Of a stretch of 64,000 nucleotides of DNA, positions 31,216 to 43,010 are shown piece after piece. Source of the stretch: Melieria omissa (Eukaryota > Arthropoda > Insecta > Diptera > Ulidiidae); the NCBI GenBank assembly GCA_963971225.1, contig OZ020270.1, forward strand, positions 18,399,488 through 18,463,487. Direction: 5' to 3'. Within the stretch, counting starts at the first letter, position 1, and each line of letters starts with the position of its first letter. A model generated the notes under the pieces. It was not told the origin of the DNA and did no database searches. It saw only the letters and a program-made list of their open reading frames with translations. Position numbers and translations under genes: made by a program.

Positions 31216-32485
31216 CACTGATCAACAGTAAAATGGCTTTTCTGGGTTTGACATCAGTTCTAGGGTAATTGGGTACCGCTGATTTCGAATCCGCAAACCG
31301 TTTTTAAAACTTAGTTTCCGTTTTCGCAAAAAATGGGCGTGTCACTTTTTCGGATTTTCCCTGACTTTTTGCACGTTTTCGATTGTAATTTCTAAATCAA
31401 CAAACCGATTGACATGGTTTTCTCTTCGTGGCATTTGCAACATCTCACGGCTTCTTTTTCAATGTAATTTATTTTTATAAGTTTAAAAATTCCGCGGTAA
31501 TTGGACCTCAAAGTCGGAAAATATGGAATTTCAAGGCGTTTTCTTGGATGGTCAAAAACATGCACATTTTTCTTAAATCTATTAATGAGTTAGGTGTTAA
31601 ATGAAAGCGGAAACATCAAATAATACAACACAGACAATTTATTTGGCGTGGTTCCCATTCTTATCGAAATAATAGGAAAAATGTGCCTTCGTGATTTTCA
31701 TCAATTTTCACACTTTTTCCTTAAAAAAATTAAAGCCTCAAAATATGCACAGATTTTTATTTTTATTTTTTTAAATAAACAACAGTTTTTTGGTTTGTTG
31801 CTTTGCTTATACTTCAGACCAGCACACAAAAAGAATGCCTGTTTTTATGACGACAGTTTTCAATTTGAGCTAAATTGGTAAGCAAAAACAATAAACTTAC
31901 TTTGCTTAAGGCAGGTTCTCACCTTGTGGATCCGAAAAAGTGCACTTTTTTAGGAATTTTTTTTTGAGAAAACGCTTAAAGATACAACGTTGAAACGTTT
32001 TTCTGGATGTGAACACACATTTATTTAGAGAATAAAATTTTTTAAATTGAATGAATCAAAAAAGGGGGGGGGCGTCCATCAGTGGCGGCATGTCGCAACC
32101 GCTACCGGAAGTGATTCCGTCAAAACCCGTGATCTGAAACATAAAAATCGAACACATTCTTAATGTGTACCGTATTATCTATTGAATGAACCAAGATCAT
32201 GAAAAAAATCAAAATTACAAAAGTTATGAGGTTTTGAAAAAAAATACGATTTTCGCATTTTTTTTGTTCACTTATTATTTTTTTAAATAAACAATTTTCA
32301 ATATTTTTGGCTAATCGTGGTTCGTTTATTAGAAAAAACCCTAGGAACATTTAACAAAAATTTGGTGACGATTGGTTCATTCCAGCGCCTTCAATCACTT
32401 CCGTTAGGTCCGAAAATGTGGTTATCAGAAAAACGCGTTTAAAGTTTAAAGCGCGCTCGGCCGGTGCTCGACACTGCTCAATGTA
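31216..32485. other. Noncoding stretch with MITE-like core
   Basis: About 1.3 kb, A/T-rich, no believable ORF. It shares the exact 19-mer GAAAAACGCGTTTAAAGTT (32428-32446) and surrounding similarity with the interior of the piggyBac-like MITE (43548-43566). It is probably a relative of that repeat, but its ends were not found. A G-run lies near 32066. Confidence 0.5.
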
Positions 32486-33806
32486 ACGGCCTGTAGGTTA
32501 GGTTAGGTTAGGGTGGCAGCTGAGGAGCTCACATAGGCCAAAAGATAGGCCCGTTGTGTTACCACATTGAAGAAAGTGGCTGACCCCACAGCTAGTCACC
32601 CCCCCGGACGGTGAAGGGAGTCCATCGCGATTCCCTAATGAAGCGGGCTATGCCGCTAATGTGGATGGTCGACAGTTCTGGTAGATCAACCAGAAACGGG
32701 ACCCCTAAGTGGCGAAGCCTAGTCCTGGCTAAGGCCGGGCAGTGGCACATAAAGTGTGCGATGCTCTCCTCCGAGTCAACCGAATTGCAACTACGGCAGT
32801 GTTCGTTGAAAGGCAGACCCAGTCTCTGAGCATGTCTGCCGACGGTCCAGTGTCCTGTTATTACCGCCACAGTGTTAGCAATAGCGCCGCGCCCCATGCG
32901 CAGGAGTTGTCTGGTTCGGTTGCGGTTTAGCGAAGGCCAGGTTTCTCGGGGAATCCTATAAGCGCTTTCTTCCGCCCATGACCTGTTTGACAGGCGTAGA
33001 TAAGCCTGCTTTATGCTCATTTTGACTGACGCTAACGGTGCCCCTACGGATTCAATTACGTCCGGCCGCGTAGTGCCATTTCTGGCCAGCTCATCTGCCT
33101 CGCAGTTGCCGATGATGCCCCTGTGACCAGGGACCCAATGTAAATGAACCTCCTTGCGCTCCGAAAGGTTGTTGAGAGCGGTTCGGCACCGGGCGACTAG
33201 TTTTGAGGTGGTGTACGCACCCGCAAGTGCCTTGATCGCCGCCTGGCTATCGGAAAAAAAGTATACACAGGAGGAAGCGAAACTAAGCTCTCGTAACCGT
33301 TCAGCTGCCATCAGTATCGCCATAGTTTCCGCCTGGAACACGCTGCAGTGGTCGGGTAAACGGGCTGTTGCCCTGATGTCTAGTTCCTCACAGAAGACAC
33401 CACAACCCACCTTGTTGTCCAGCTTCGAGCCATCGGTGAAGACTTCCATTGAATTTGGGGCCGAGTTTCGGCCCTGTTGCCAGTCCTCCCTACTGGGAAT
33501 TTTTGTGGAAAACCTATGTTCCACGACCGGGGTAAAGACTGCATAATCAATGTCTAGGCAGGTTAGTATGTCCTGCCCGAGAATAGTGGAGTGACCTATA
33601 TCGATCCTAGACCATTTGCTTATGGCATTCAAGCGGACAGCGGCCAACTTAGCTGACTGTCTGATCAAAAGGTCAGATGGGATCCAATTAAGGAGAGTGT
33701 AGAGCGCCCTTGTAGGAGTGGAACGGATAGCCCCAGTGATTAGGACGGAGGCAAGTCTCCTGACTTTATCAAGCTGTTTCAGGTTTGTTGAGCGGCTAGC
33801 TGCCGG
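32486..33806 (-). mobile_element. 5'-truncated LINE with RNase H (I/LOA-like)
   Basis: The ORF2 C-terminus on the minus strand (32592-33806) is open and reads on, in frame, from the last codons of array unit 1 (junction after QQIHTKS). It contains RNase H motifs FTDGSK, VFQAE, FFSDSQAAI and GNCEADELA, then a CCHC-like motif (CRSCN-x8-H-x4-C). The 3' end is a pentamer tail seen on the plus strand as TAGGTTAGGTTAGGTTAGGG (32494-32513). No target duplication was found and the BEL sequence does not resume on the left, so a deletion accompanied or followed the join. Confidence 0.8.
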
Positions 33807-36600
33807 CGATTTGGTGTGTATCTGCTGGACCTGTTGTAACTGTTGATATTCAGTGGAGAACGCGCTCTGCTGCACATAGCGAAAGAGAGTAGTACAAGCA
33901 TGCATAAGCTCGGCTGATGTAACAAATGGTTCAAATGGTTGTTCACGACGTCGACTGCATCTATGTACGAAGCGAAAGCAATAAGCTACAATGTGAGTTA
34001 AACGAGTTCATGATGAGATTTTGCTACATAAAATTTCCAATGTATGCTCATTTGCGCTAGTGCACAAAACAATTGGCTGTCTCATCTTTTTTTCAGCGAG
34101 AACATTATCATCAGTTGATGATATTCGCAACGACCTTGTCGTTGGCCAAGAATTTTCCGGCGCTAACAACCAGCCTGGGCCTGACCACCACAATTCGTGT
34201 CCAACTAATTATGAGAGTAGAAGACCACGCGAGGCGCAATCAGCTGGATTGTCTGCTGAATGAATATGGCCCCACCGATTCCGTTGAACGCAATCCAATA
34301 TTTCGGCAGTGCGATTGCTCACAAAGGTGTTCCATCTTCTCGGCGGCGATGACAACCAGTGCAATACAATTTCCGAATCTGTCCAACAATATACTTGAGA
34401 AATCTGTAGCGTCAATGAATCCTTGATGAGTGTAATTAGTCTTGCCAACAAAAGCGCCGCATTTAATTCCAGGCGCGGAATTGAAATTGGCTTTAGTGGC
34501 GCAACTCGGGTTTTGGATACAATAAGTTTGGTGACGTAAACTCCGTTTACGATGACGCGACTAAAAACAACTGCGGCGCACGCAGCAGCAGATCCGTGGA
34601 GTGCACACAAGTATTCAGGCAGGGGGTCATAACAATCAAGAGCATGACACCATGACTCCTGAAACAATTTTTAATAACACAATAATAGGTGCTACAATAC
34701 CTAGAGGGTCATAAACTTTTGAAGTTTCCGATAACACAATTCGTTTTGTAGGCGTCCGGTTGCATGGCTGGGTATTTGTATTTAGCCGAAGTTCGTCACT
34801 GGATGGGTTCCAGTGGATTCCAAGAATTTTAACTGATGATTCTGATCGTTGTAGATCGAATGTAACCAGCTTGAACTCACAGATTTCTTTAGGCAGTGTC
34901 TCTAGTAAAGGCCAGCAGTTTGAACTCCATTTTCGGAGGTTAAGATTAGCTTTAGATAAAAGTTCAATCAGCTGATTTTTGAGGGTGATAAGCTCTTCAA
35001 CATTATCGCAGCCTGTCGGAATATCGTCTACATACGTGTCGTTTTGTAGCACATGTGCCGCGGCTGAATAGTCTGCTTTGTAGTCATCAGCGATTAGTCT
35101 GAGAACACGAACTGCGAGAAACGGTGATGGTGCAAGCCCATATGTGACAGTTAAGAGGCGATAGTGCTCAAGTGGGCTGGTTTCATCGCTTCTCCAAACA
35201 ATACGCTGATAGTTCGTGTCCTCTTGTGCGTGATGCTGACGGAATCGCAAGGAAACGCCGAATAAATCTCGCTGAATAGGTGGCCCAATATGCAAACGAT
35301 CATTCAAGGAAAATCCTGACGCATCTTGAAACGACCCGTCGAAAACGACACGACATTTGGTCGTTGAGCTGTCAGCTTTGAAAACTGCGTGATGTGCCAA
35401 GTGAAAACATTGTGAGTGACCGATATCAATTTCATTTGGCGGAACGCGCTCCATATGACCCAACATTAAATATTCATTCATAAATGCCACGTATTGTTGT
35501 TTAAGCGAAGTTTGTCGTCGAAATTTAGATTTTAAATTATTAAACCGTGAAATAGATTGAGAAGAGTAGCATCAATTGGTGGTGCTTCATCCTTAAATGG
35601 ATATTTAACTACATAAGTGCCCTTCTCATCCCGTGCTACTGTCGAACTAAAATGCATCTCTACAGGGTCAGCTTTGTCCTGCTTGCTCTTTGGTATTTGC
35701 AAGCTATCCATTTCCATAAATGTACGAACAAGAGTATCAATATCGAGTAGTGCATGGTTTGCAATTGAATACGATGGGCTGTGCTCAAGTGAAAAATAAC
35801 AACCAGCAATGACCCAACCAAATATGCTTTTCAGTGCGATAGGCATATTCTTGTCAAAATGAATGCGCTCTCCAGTCAAAATGTTCCACAGTTTGTCTGA
35901 GCCAACGATGACGTCAATCGGACCTGCGACACCGAACGATGGGTCTGCTAACGACAAATTGAGAATTTGTGTGCAGGTGGAAGAGGAGAAGTCAACCGAT
36001 TGCGTCGGCAAAGTTGAAGTAAGCGTCGACATGATGAGCGCGTCAATATCACAATGATTAGAAGAAATTCGAGAGTGCAAGGTGAAACGAACACGACTCC
36101 GTGTAGTACCCGCATTACACGAAGAGAGACCCTTGATCGGGATGCGAGCATTCTTCCGTGTAATGCCAATCAATTGCACAAACGATTCAGTAACAAACGA
36201 CACTGTTGACCCTGTGTCAAGCAGTAAGCGACAATCAACAGCATTTCCCCACTTGTCCGTCGCCTTCGTAAGTACAGTGGGTAACAACGTGTGAGAAAGA
36301 ACTGTTGAACTCTCAGTAGAGTGATTACTGAGAGCTGGTGGGTGGTGAGAGGAAGCAGTACTCAAAGCGTTAGTCGATGCGCGATTATTGTTATTGCTAT
36401 TCGCAGCGCTTGGTCCAGCCTGCACGTTATTACGTTTAATAATCGATTGATCCGCATGTACTAACGTATGATGAAGAGAATGACATATACGACATCGAAA
36501 CGAAGACAAACATTTATTAGCACGATGTGAACTACTTAAACAATTAAAACATAGATTGTTAGCTTTAACACATGAACGTCTTTCGCTAACATGTAAACAT
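33807..36600 (-). pseudogene. Array unit 1: PR-RT-RH of BEL element
   Basis: From right to left: zinc motif end, protease (LLLDTGSTVSFV, stop at 35532), RT in another frame (35490-34636, DTYVDDIPTGC), RNase H in a third register (34667-34209, TDSEIVLHWL, ADNPADCASRG), then a nonsense TAA in the linker before WWSGPGW (34193-34008) and a stub of the integrase region (33905-33807). The integrase proper is missing because the LINE fragment 32486-33806 replaces it. The TAA is shared with unit 3; units 2 and 4 have CAA there. Confidence 0.9.
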
Positions 36601-38825
36601 AGCATACAAGGCCTAAACATCAAAAACTATCAGGTAATATATGACAATAATGCAGCTAGACCAAGGGCTGCGGTCATCATAGACACCGGTATTAATTTTC
36701 TACCTTTTACAGAATTCTTAGACGTTGACACAGCGGCGATAGTCCTGGAGGTGATGCAATATGGGATTAAGACTGAGGTAGTTATAGCCTCAGCCTACTT
36801 CCCTGGGGATGCTGCCGAAATTCCACCACCAACAGTGAAAAATCTTGTGGACCACTGCAGAGCCCACGGAAAAAACCTTATCATAGGCTGTGATGTCAAT
36901 GCCCACAACGTAGTATGGGCTAGTACGGATACAAACAGTAGAGGTGAGTTACTCCTTGACTATTTATTAACCAGTAATATGGCAATTGCAAATAAAGGTA
37001 AAATACCGACATTTGTAAATGCCATACGACAAGAGGTACTCGACTTAACTCTAATCACTAACAAAACCTCTGATCTGATTCAGAACTGGAGAGTCTCAGA
37101 AGAGGACTCAATGTCGGATCATAGGTATATTTTCTTTAATATAGAAGGGCCGACAAAGAGTGTCTCACTCTACCGTAGCCCAAAACGGACAGACTGGAAG
37201 AGATATGCAGAAAATATCTCAACAAAAATAACAAGTCACAATCACTTCATTAGGACAACAGAAGAACTAGACAGAGAAGTTGCAAACATAACTGACGTAC
37301 TTACAAACTCGTACCATGATTGCTGTCCACTCAAAACTAAGACCTCCACGAAGAGTATCCCATGGTGGAACAACAATCTGGCACAACTTCGAAAATTGGC
37401 TAGGAAGGAATTCAATAAGGCCAAAAGAACTAACTTCTGGGATAACTATAGGAAAGCCCTTACAAAGTACAATAAAGAAATAAGATATTCCAAAAGAAGA
37501 TCTTGGAAAAAATTCTGCGAGGATCTGGGGGACATTCCGGCAACGGCCAGAATCAAAAGTACCCTGTCCAAAGGACATACTAATCCGATAGGCACACTAA
37601 GGGACGCTAATGGTACCCTAACAAACTCATTTGGAGACACTCTAGAGCTTCTTTTAAAAACTCATTTCCCAGAGTGCAAAATACGTGAAAGGGGTCAATG
37701 CACTCCCGAAATTATCTCACCTGTATAGCCTAGGCCAGGTGATACCATAGCTAACAAAATTATTAGCTTTGATAGGGTAAAATGGGCGATCAACTCATTT
37801 AAGCCCTACAAATCGCCAGGACCAGATGGCATATTTCCGGCACTCCTCTCAAGGGGCACGGATAAACTAATTCAAAAAATGGTTCTAATCTACAGAGCCA
37901 GTATTATACTTAGTTATATTCCAAAAGTCTGGAGGGAGGTAAGGGTTATATTTATACCTAAAGGGGGTAACAAACCCCCTGACTCCCCCAAATCCTACAG
38001 GCCCATCAGCCTCTCATCGTTTATGTTAAAAACAATGGAAAAGCTTATAGACCTCTACATAAGGGAAGAGGTACTATTACAAAGTCCACTACATAAATAT
38101 CAATTTGCATACCAAAAGAACAAATCAACTATCACAGCACTGAGTTGCTTGGTGACAGATATAGAAAAAGCACTCGATGCAAAAGGCATAGCCCTATGTA
38201 CATTTATGGACATAGAGGGCGCCTTCGATAATGCTAACTTCCAATCTATGGTATTAGCCCTCTCTAATAGAGGGACAAACCACAAGGTTACCAATTGGAT
38301 ATGCAGCATGCTAAATCAAAGGGTAATAACCGCTAACTTAGGACCCGCAGTACTAAGCATCAACGTAGTAAAAGGCTGCCCGCAAGGTGGGGTTTTATCT
38401 CCCTTATTGTGGTCTATACTGGTTGATGAATTAGTTAAATTACTAAATTCGAAAGGATATAAAACTATAGGCTTCGCGGATGACCTAGCAGTAATAACAA
38501 AGGGCACGCATGAAGGCACATTGCGCGACCTTATGCAAAAAGCTCTAAACGAAACCTGGAACTGGTGCAGTAGAGAGGGGCTATCAATTAACCCCAATAA
38601 AACTACCATCGTTCCATTTACAAGAAAACGGAAGCTTGATCTTCCAACACTAAAAATAAATAATATAACTGTACCCGTTAAGGCTGAGGTGAAATATCTA
38701 GGAATTACTCTAGATCAAATACTCACCTGGGAACCGCATTTAAACACAGTCCTCAAAAAAGCAACGAAATCGCTATGGACCATAAGACAATTACTGGGTA
38801 AATCTTGGGGCCTCTTGGGACACAA
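36601..38825 (+). pseudogene. LINE ORF2, endonuclease and RT part
   Basis: The frame enters from the flank and shows endonuclease motifs (IGCDVNAHN, SDHRYIFF). A TAG at 37726-37728 interrupts it; the same frame then continues into RT (KSPGPDGIFPALL, YRPISL, GCPQGGVLSPLLW, GFADDLAV). Near 38812-38825 a deletion or shift ends the frame. I/LOA-like placement is inferred from the RNase H that follows. Confidence 0.85.
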
Positions 38826-40049
38826 ATGGTAAGACCCATCATACTATATGGTGCTCTAGTATGGTGGGGCAAAACCAATCAGAGCACAACAATAAAAAGA
38901 TTAAACAGAGTTCAAAGGTTTGCATGCCTTAGCATTACGGGAGCAATGAAAACAACCCCTACTGCCGGCATGGAAGCCTTACTCGATCTAACACCGCTAC
39001 ATATAGCCATCCAAGAGGACGCAATCTTAAGTGCACTCACGCTATATAGGCATAACCTACTTAAACAGGGCAACCTAACGGGCCACTTGGCAATTTTAAA
39101 ACAAATAGAGGACACCATCCACAAATCCTCATATCTTGACTTCATGAAACCCCATTTCAGCCCAACAAGGAAATATATAGTTGACTTTCCGACTAGGGAA
39201 CAGTGGGAAAACAACCCGAAATGGTTAAAAGAGGACGCTCAAAAGTGGTACACCGATGGCTCTAAAACACCTTGTGGTGTAGGAGCTGGAGTAGTGGGCC
39301 CTGGGGTCAACTTAGCCCTTCCGATGAGCTACAATACCTCAATATTTCAAGCTGAACTCTATGCAATATATGAGGCAGTTCGAACAATTGCTAAAATGCA
39401 CCCTCAAGGAACAACGTTCACCATACTTTCGGATAGTCTGTCAGTTCTAAAAGCACTTGACAGCTACTCCTACACATCAAAAATCCTGCTTGAATGCCAC
39501 AAGGAACTCAACGCCCTAGGGACCCAGAACAGGGTTGTGCTCGTCTGGATTCCTGGGCATGAGGGCCATGATGGCAACGAAAGGGCAGACACACAAGCTA
39601 AAAATGGTGCAGAAAGCCCATTCATAGGGCCGGGCCCGATGTTTGGATTCGGTAAAACCGACCTAAAACAGGACATCCACAAATGGATCCAGAAACAAAA
39701 ACAAAAATACTGGAATAATATTGAGGGACTACGGCACTCGAAAAGATTCCTAAACTTTAACACAAAACGAGCTAAATCTGCTATACTTCTTAGCAGAAGA
39801 CAACTCAAAATCCTATGTGGCGCTCTAACCGGCCACTATTCTTGTAACTACCACCTCCACAAACTTGGCTTGGTCGTCGACAAAACATGCAGATACTGCA
39901 ATGAGGTCGATGAAACAATGGAACACGTTATCATAAACTGTCCAGCTCTGGCACACAGACGTGCAAAGTTTCTAGGGAAACATATTCTCGGTGATGAGGA
40001 CCTGATGCAAATATCGCAGAAAGGTCTGATTCAATACCTGAGCACATAA
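38805..40049 (+). pseudogene. LINE ORF2, RNase H and C-terminal part
   Basis: 414 codons in another frame, overlapping the previous part. RNase H has YTDGSKTPCGVG, FQAELYAI, LSDSLSVLKAL and GNERADTQAK. A CCHC-like motif (CRYCN-x8-H-x4-C) follows. It is the continuation of the RT part after the lesion. The remaining 90 bp are the 3' UTR and tail. Confidence 0.85.
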
Positions 40050-40152
40050 AACACCAGATGATTCAAGGGGCACAATAAACCTACTAGGTTGCAGTGCGCA
40101 AGGGCATTGTCCCTACCCATTATCATTACATTACATTACAACATGTAAACAT

Positions 40153-40570
40153 TTAAACTTTGGACATTGCGGTAGCGTATGAGCTTCGGAACAGTGCTTG
40201 CATTTTTTATCGATTTTGTCTCCCTCGGTTTTAGCGAAATTTATGACAGCCGAGCGACGATTAGAACAGTGAGAATTCGTCTGGCACGCTTCAAGGGCGT
40301 CACAGCGATGAACCAAAAATTGCATGAACTCTTCAAAGGTTTTTTTCCACGTGAGCATCACTGTTTTCAGCCCACGCTTTCTTCGCCTATTCGTCTACTT
40401 TGTTAAGGAGAATATGAATAAGCCATGGATCCCGTTGATTAGCACCAAGCGCATTCAGCCCACGAATAACTTCGTTTGCTTCATCGGTAATTTTACGCAA
40501 CACTAAGGCATTGAGCGAATTGCAGGTGGGGAGAGAAAAGAATGATTGCACAAAAGATCGAACGATTAGG
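40153..40570 (-). pseudogene. Array unit 1: truncated gag
   Basis: Continuation of unit 1 gag right of the LINE. The readable part includes FEEFMQFLVHRCDAL and the first zinc motif CKHCSEAHTLPQC. An extra T in the run at 40340-40347 (shared with unit 2) shifts the frame relative to unit 3. It is truncated at the same point as the other units, next to the gypsy scrap. Confidence 0.8.
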
Positions 40571-40660
40571 GGTTTTTATTTTATGTATATCTTTCACAGT
40601 TTTTGGTAGTTTTAAATTTTGAATTACGTTAATTTTGTCCGGGTTAGGTTTTATTCCTTT
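40571..40660 (-). pseudogene. Gypsy RT scrap joined to BEL gag (unit 1)
   Basis: Minus-strand reading GIKPNPDKINVIQ and LPKTVKDI is the region after the YxDD box in Ty3/gypsy RT. Only about 30 codons remain. The same join is present at 49790-49881 and 55730-55820. Confidence 0.65.
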
Positions 40661-40818
40661 ATTGCAGTGGCGTCCCCAGGATTTCGGGAAGGGGGGGCCG
40701 ATATGCAAAAAATCCAGTTTAACGCCATTTTTACACATTCATCTTTGCGTATTATGTTTAACACATGTTGAATAAAATTGTACATACATACATAGATCGA
40801 CATGCCCTACAAAAGTGA
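40661..40818. other. Array spacer, left part
   Basis: Noncoding, shared with units 2 and 3. It begins GCAGTGGCGTCCCCAGG followed by a G run, a form often seen at the end of DNA transposons, but no partner end was found. Confidence 0.5.
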
Positions 40819-42066
40819 GATGACTGAGACTGAGTGAATCCAAAGTGAGGACGTGTAACCAAAGTGCTCCTGGAAAAGTCAAATTCTTAAGTGGTAATCT
40901 TGATAGTGAACAAATTTCCTTCTCACCAAGGAACCAGTAAGTACGTGCCGCGCCGAGTGAGTGCCGTGAAGCCGCGCATCGAAAGACCGGCTTCAAAAAC
41001 TGCAATTTTTCCTCGGGGCGCTAGCCGCGCCATCGGCAAGTTGTTTCTCTTTTCTTTCCATTTTTCACCTTTTCTTAACTTTTTTATTATTACTTTGTAC
41101 ATTTTCACTCAATTTTTATCTGCAATACCGGTGCAATTGGAGACGGAAAAATTCCGTGCACTTTTTACTTTCTCCCCCGTTCTGTTTTCTACTTTGTTTT
41201 GACCGAGCTTTGACACTTACCAGCTGTGCGCGAATTACGTTTTTAAATGGAAAACAACTGAACTCTTCGGAGTCTAAATATGTTCTGCTTTATTTTTCAA
41301 AAATATCCTCTTAAGTACTAGTTTAAATTTTTGTTTATCTTAACATATTTTTCTTATCTCTATTTAATGCGGTCCCTTCTTTTACGACTCATCCAAACAA
41401 TTCTTATCAGTTGGTTTAGGATTGCTTGGATGGTTTAGAACATCTGGACTGCTCGGGTTAGATTTAGTTATGTTGCCCAATTTATTGCCACGTTATCTGT
41501 TTGTTTAGGAGCTGGCAATGTCGAGGATCAAATCTTATCGCTGGACATTGCCTGTGACGTAACTTCTCCCTTCTTTAACTCAAAACACTCCCGGGTTTTG
41601 TTTACAAATTCAATTTTCATTTTGGTTTGTTTCTTCAACAAAAGTATTATTGTTATGATGGCAACAGTGATTAAAATTATCATAAGTTTTGAAACCTTCT
41701 GTGGTATTGCAACTCTTTGATCTCTTTCAGGTTTTCGATGTTTCTAAGTACAATTTAATCACATGTTAACTTTTTGTGAAAAATTATGTATTTCGACATT
41801 TGGAAAAAAAAATCTCTGTTGAAAGAAACTCTGCGTATTTGAGTGCGAATATTATTTTATTATTATTATTTTCATTGCACAGTTATGGTAGTTAATAAAG
41901 TAATTACCGCTTAATATTATTTGCCTGTTATCACAATTTAGATATAATTTAACATCTTTAACGCAATAGTGTTTCTTTATCAATTACGCAACCTATGTGA
42001 TATTATATCTATTATATTATTTCTCTCTGTGATATTATTTCTATTATTTCTAATTTCTACTGGAAG
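40819..42066 (-). mobile_element. Errantivirus env/LTR fragment in spacer of unit 1
   Basis: In units 2 and 3 about 215-245 bp of different sequence lies here. On the minus strand, 42050-41570 reads as the end of an errantivirus env in broken frames, with a membrane-anchor stretch (LMIILITVAIITIILLL). A purine tract (AAAGAAGGGAGA) and a probable LTR start AGTTACGTCACAGG at 41564 follow. The LTR end and target duplication could not be fixed. It is a different lineage from the errantivirus at 8764-22824. Confidence 0.6.
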
Positions 42067-42068
42067 CA

Positions 42069-42380
42069 GCCGTGGCTCAGTTGGTTAGTGCGCGGTCCAA
42101 CGAGTCGCATGCAGACCGACGCAAGATCGAATACTGCATGTAGTAACACCTAAAAAAATAACGGGAAACTCGTTTTCTCTTTCGGTGGCTGTCCTCTCAG
42201 CTGGAAATGGCAAACCTCTCAGAGTAAAAATTGCCTATGAAAAAGCTCCCAACCTGCCGTTCGGAACCGGCATAAAACTGTAGGTCCCTTCCACCCGCGT
42301 ACAAATTCACACGCACAACACGGTTGGCTGCGGGAAGCTAGGCCTTAGTCTCGCGTAAGCGGGCTGTCGTGCCAATCAAT
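42069..42380 (+). mobile_element. tRNA-derived SINE, copy 1
   Basis: It starts GCCGTGGCTCAGTTGG (A-box-like TGGCTCAGTTGG); the B-box-like element here is mutated (AAGATCGAATACT versus AAGTTCGAATACT in the other copies). The body has CTGCCGTTCGGAACCGGC and AAACTGTAGGTCCC, resembling a SINE core that I recall from tephritid flies. It is at the same position in three spacers, so it is part of the duplicated unit. Confidence 0.75.
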
Positions 42381-43006
42381 TATTTAATTATTAATTATTC
42401 ACTTTTGCTGAGTTTTATAATTATAAATGCCAGTTAAAAAGTCGAAAGAAAAATTTTGAAAATTCGAAATTAATTTTTTTATTTGAAAATATATTCTAAA
42501 ATTGTCAAAACTTTGCTTAAAATTAACTTCAACAAAAAATTATTTCGTCAAAAGTGTCACAATTTGAGTTAAGACTGTTTTCCATTGAGCTGCAGCGAAC
42601 AACATCAAATTTCCGACATGAAGAGAGACCTAACTGTATTTTTGCAACAGTTAACAACAACAAAATAACTGAGCCTTTGCTTCTTGGTAGATTGATGCAT
42701 TGTGCACAGTATTAACACATAAACCCGAAAATTAAAAATATTGAGTTGTCACTTTTGTAGTGACAAATTTTTCAAATTTTCAATTTTTGTTTGGTTTTGT
42801 TTTGATGAAATGACAGCTGAATTTTAAGGGATGTGTTTCATACATGAATAGTTGTGTTTCGTGATAAAGAACAAACGACTTTAAAAACGTTATAAGTTTA
42901 TTGCTTAGAGTATAGCGTGTGATTCAAATTAACACTGAAATGCGAATGGGAAGATTACAGTTCATGAACGCATGTTCAAGTAGAGCGTAACATACAAAAT
43001 AACTGT
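42381..43006. other. Array spacer, right part
   Basis: Noncoding, shared with 50556-51182 and 56533-57139. It includes a perfect hairpin TTGTCACT-TTTGT-AGTGACAA (42746-42766) and a stretch resembling the interior of the MITE at 22989-23596. The part nearest the MITE is probably BEL LTR. Confidence 0.6.
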
Positions 43007-43010
43007 TTAA

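Larger units (their letters stand above)
36601..40139 (+). mobile_element. 5'-truncated LINE with RNase H, inserted in unit 1
   Basis: The 13-bp AACATGTAAACAT flanks the insertion (36588-36600 and 40140-40152); units 2 and 3 have the empty site. The 3' tail is (CATTA)n-like, TATCATTACATTACATTAC. It starts inside the endonuclease domain, so the 5' part including any ORF1 was lost at insertion. Confidence 0.93.

Noticed and set aside
32494..32513. Telomeric TTAGG array
   Set aside because: Only four units, located exactly at the 3' end of a LINE; better explained as the element's tail.
40661..40700. hAT terminal repeat at GCAGTGGCGTCCCC
   Set aside because: The motif looks like a transposon end, but no inverted partner or 8-bp duplication was found.
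42069..42140. A tRNA gene
   Set aside because: A-box and B-box-like motifs are present, but the cloverleaf is not formed and the same sequence is part of a 310-bp repeated unit; it is a tRNA-derived SINE.
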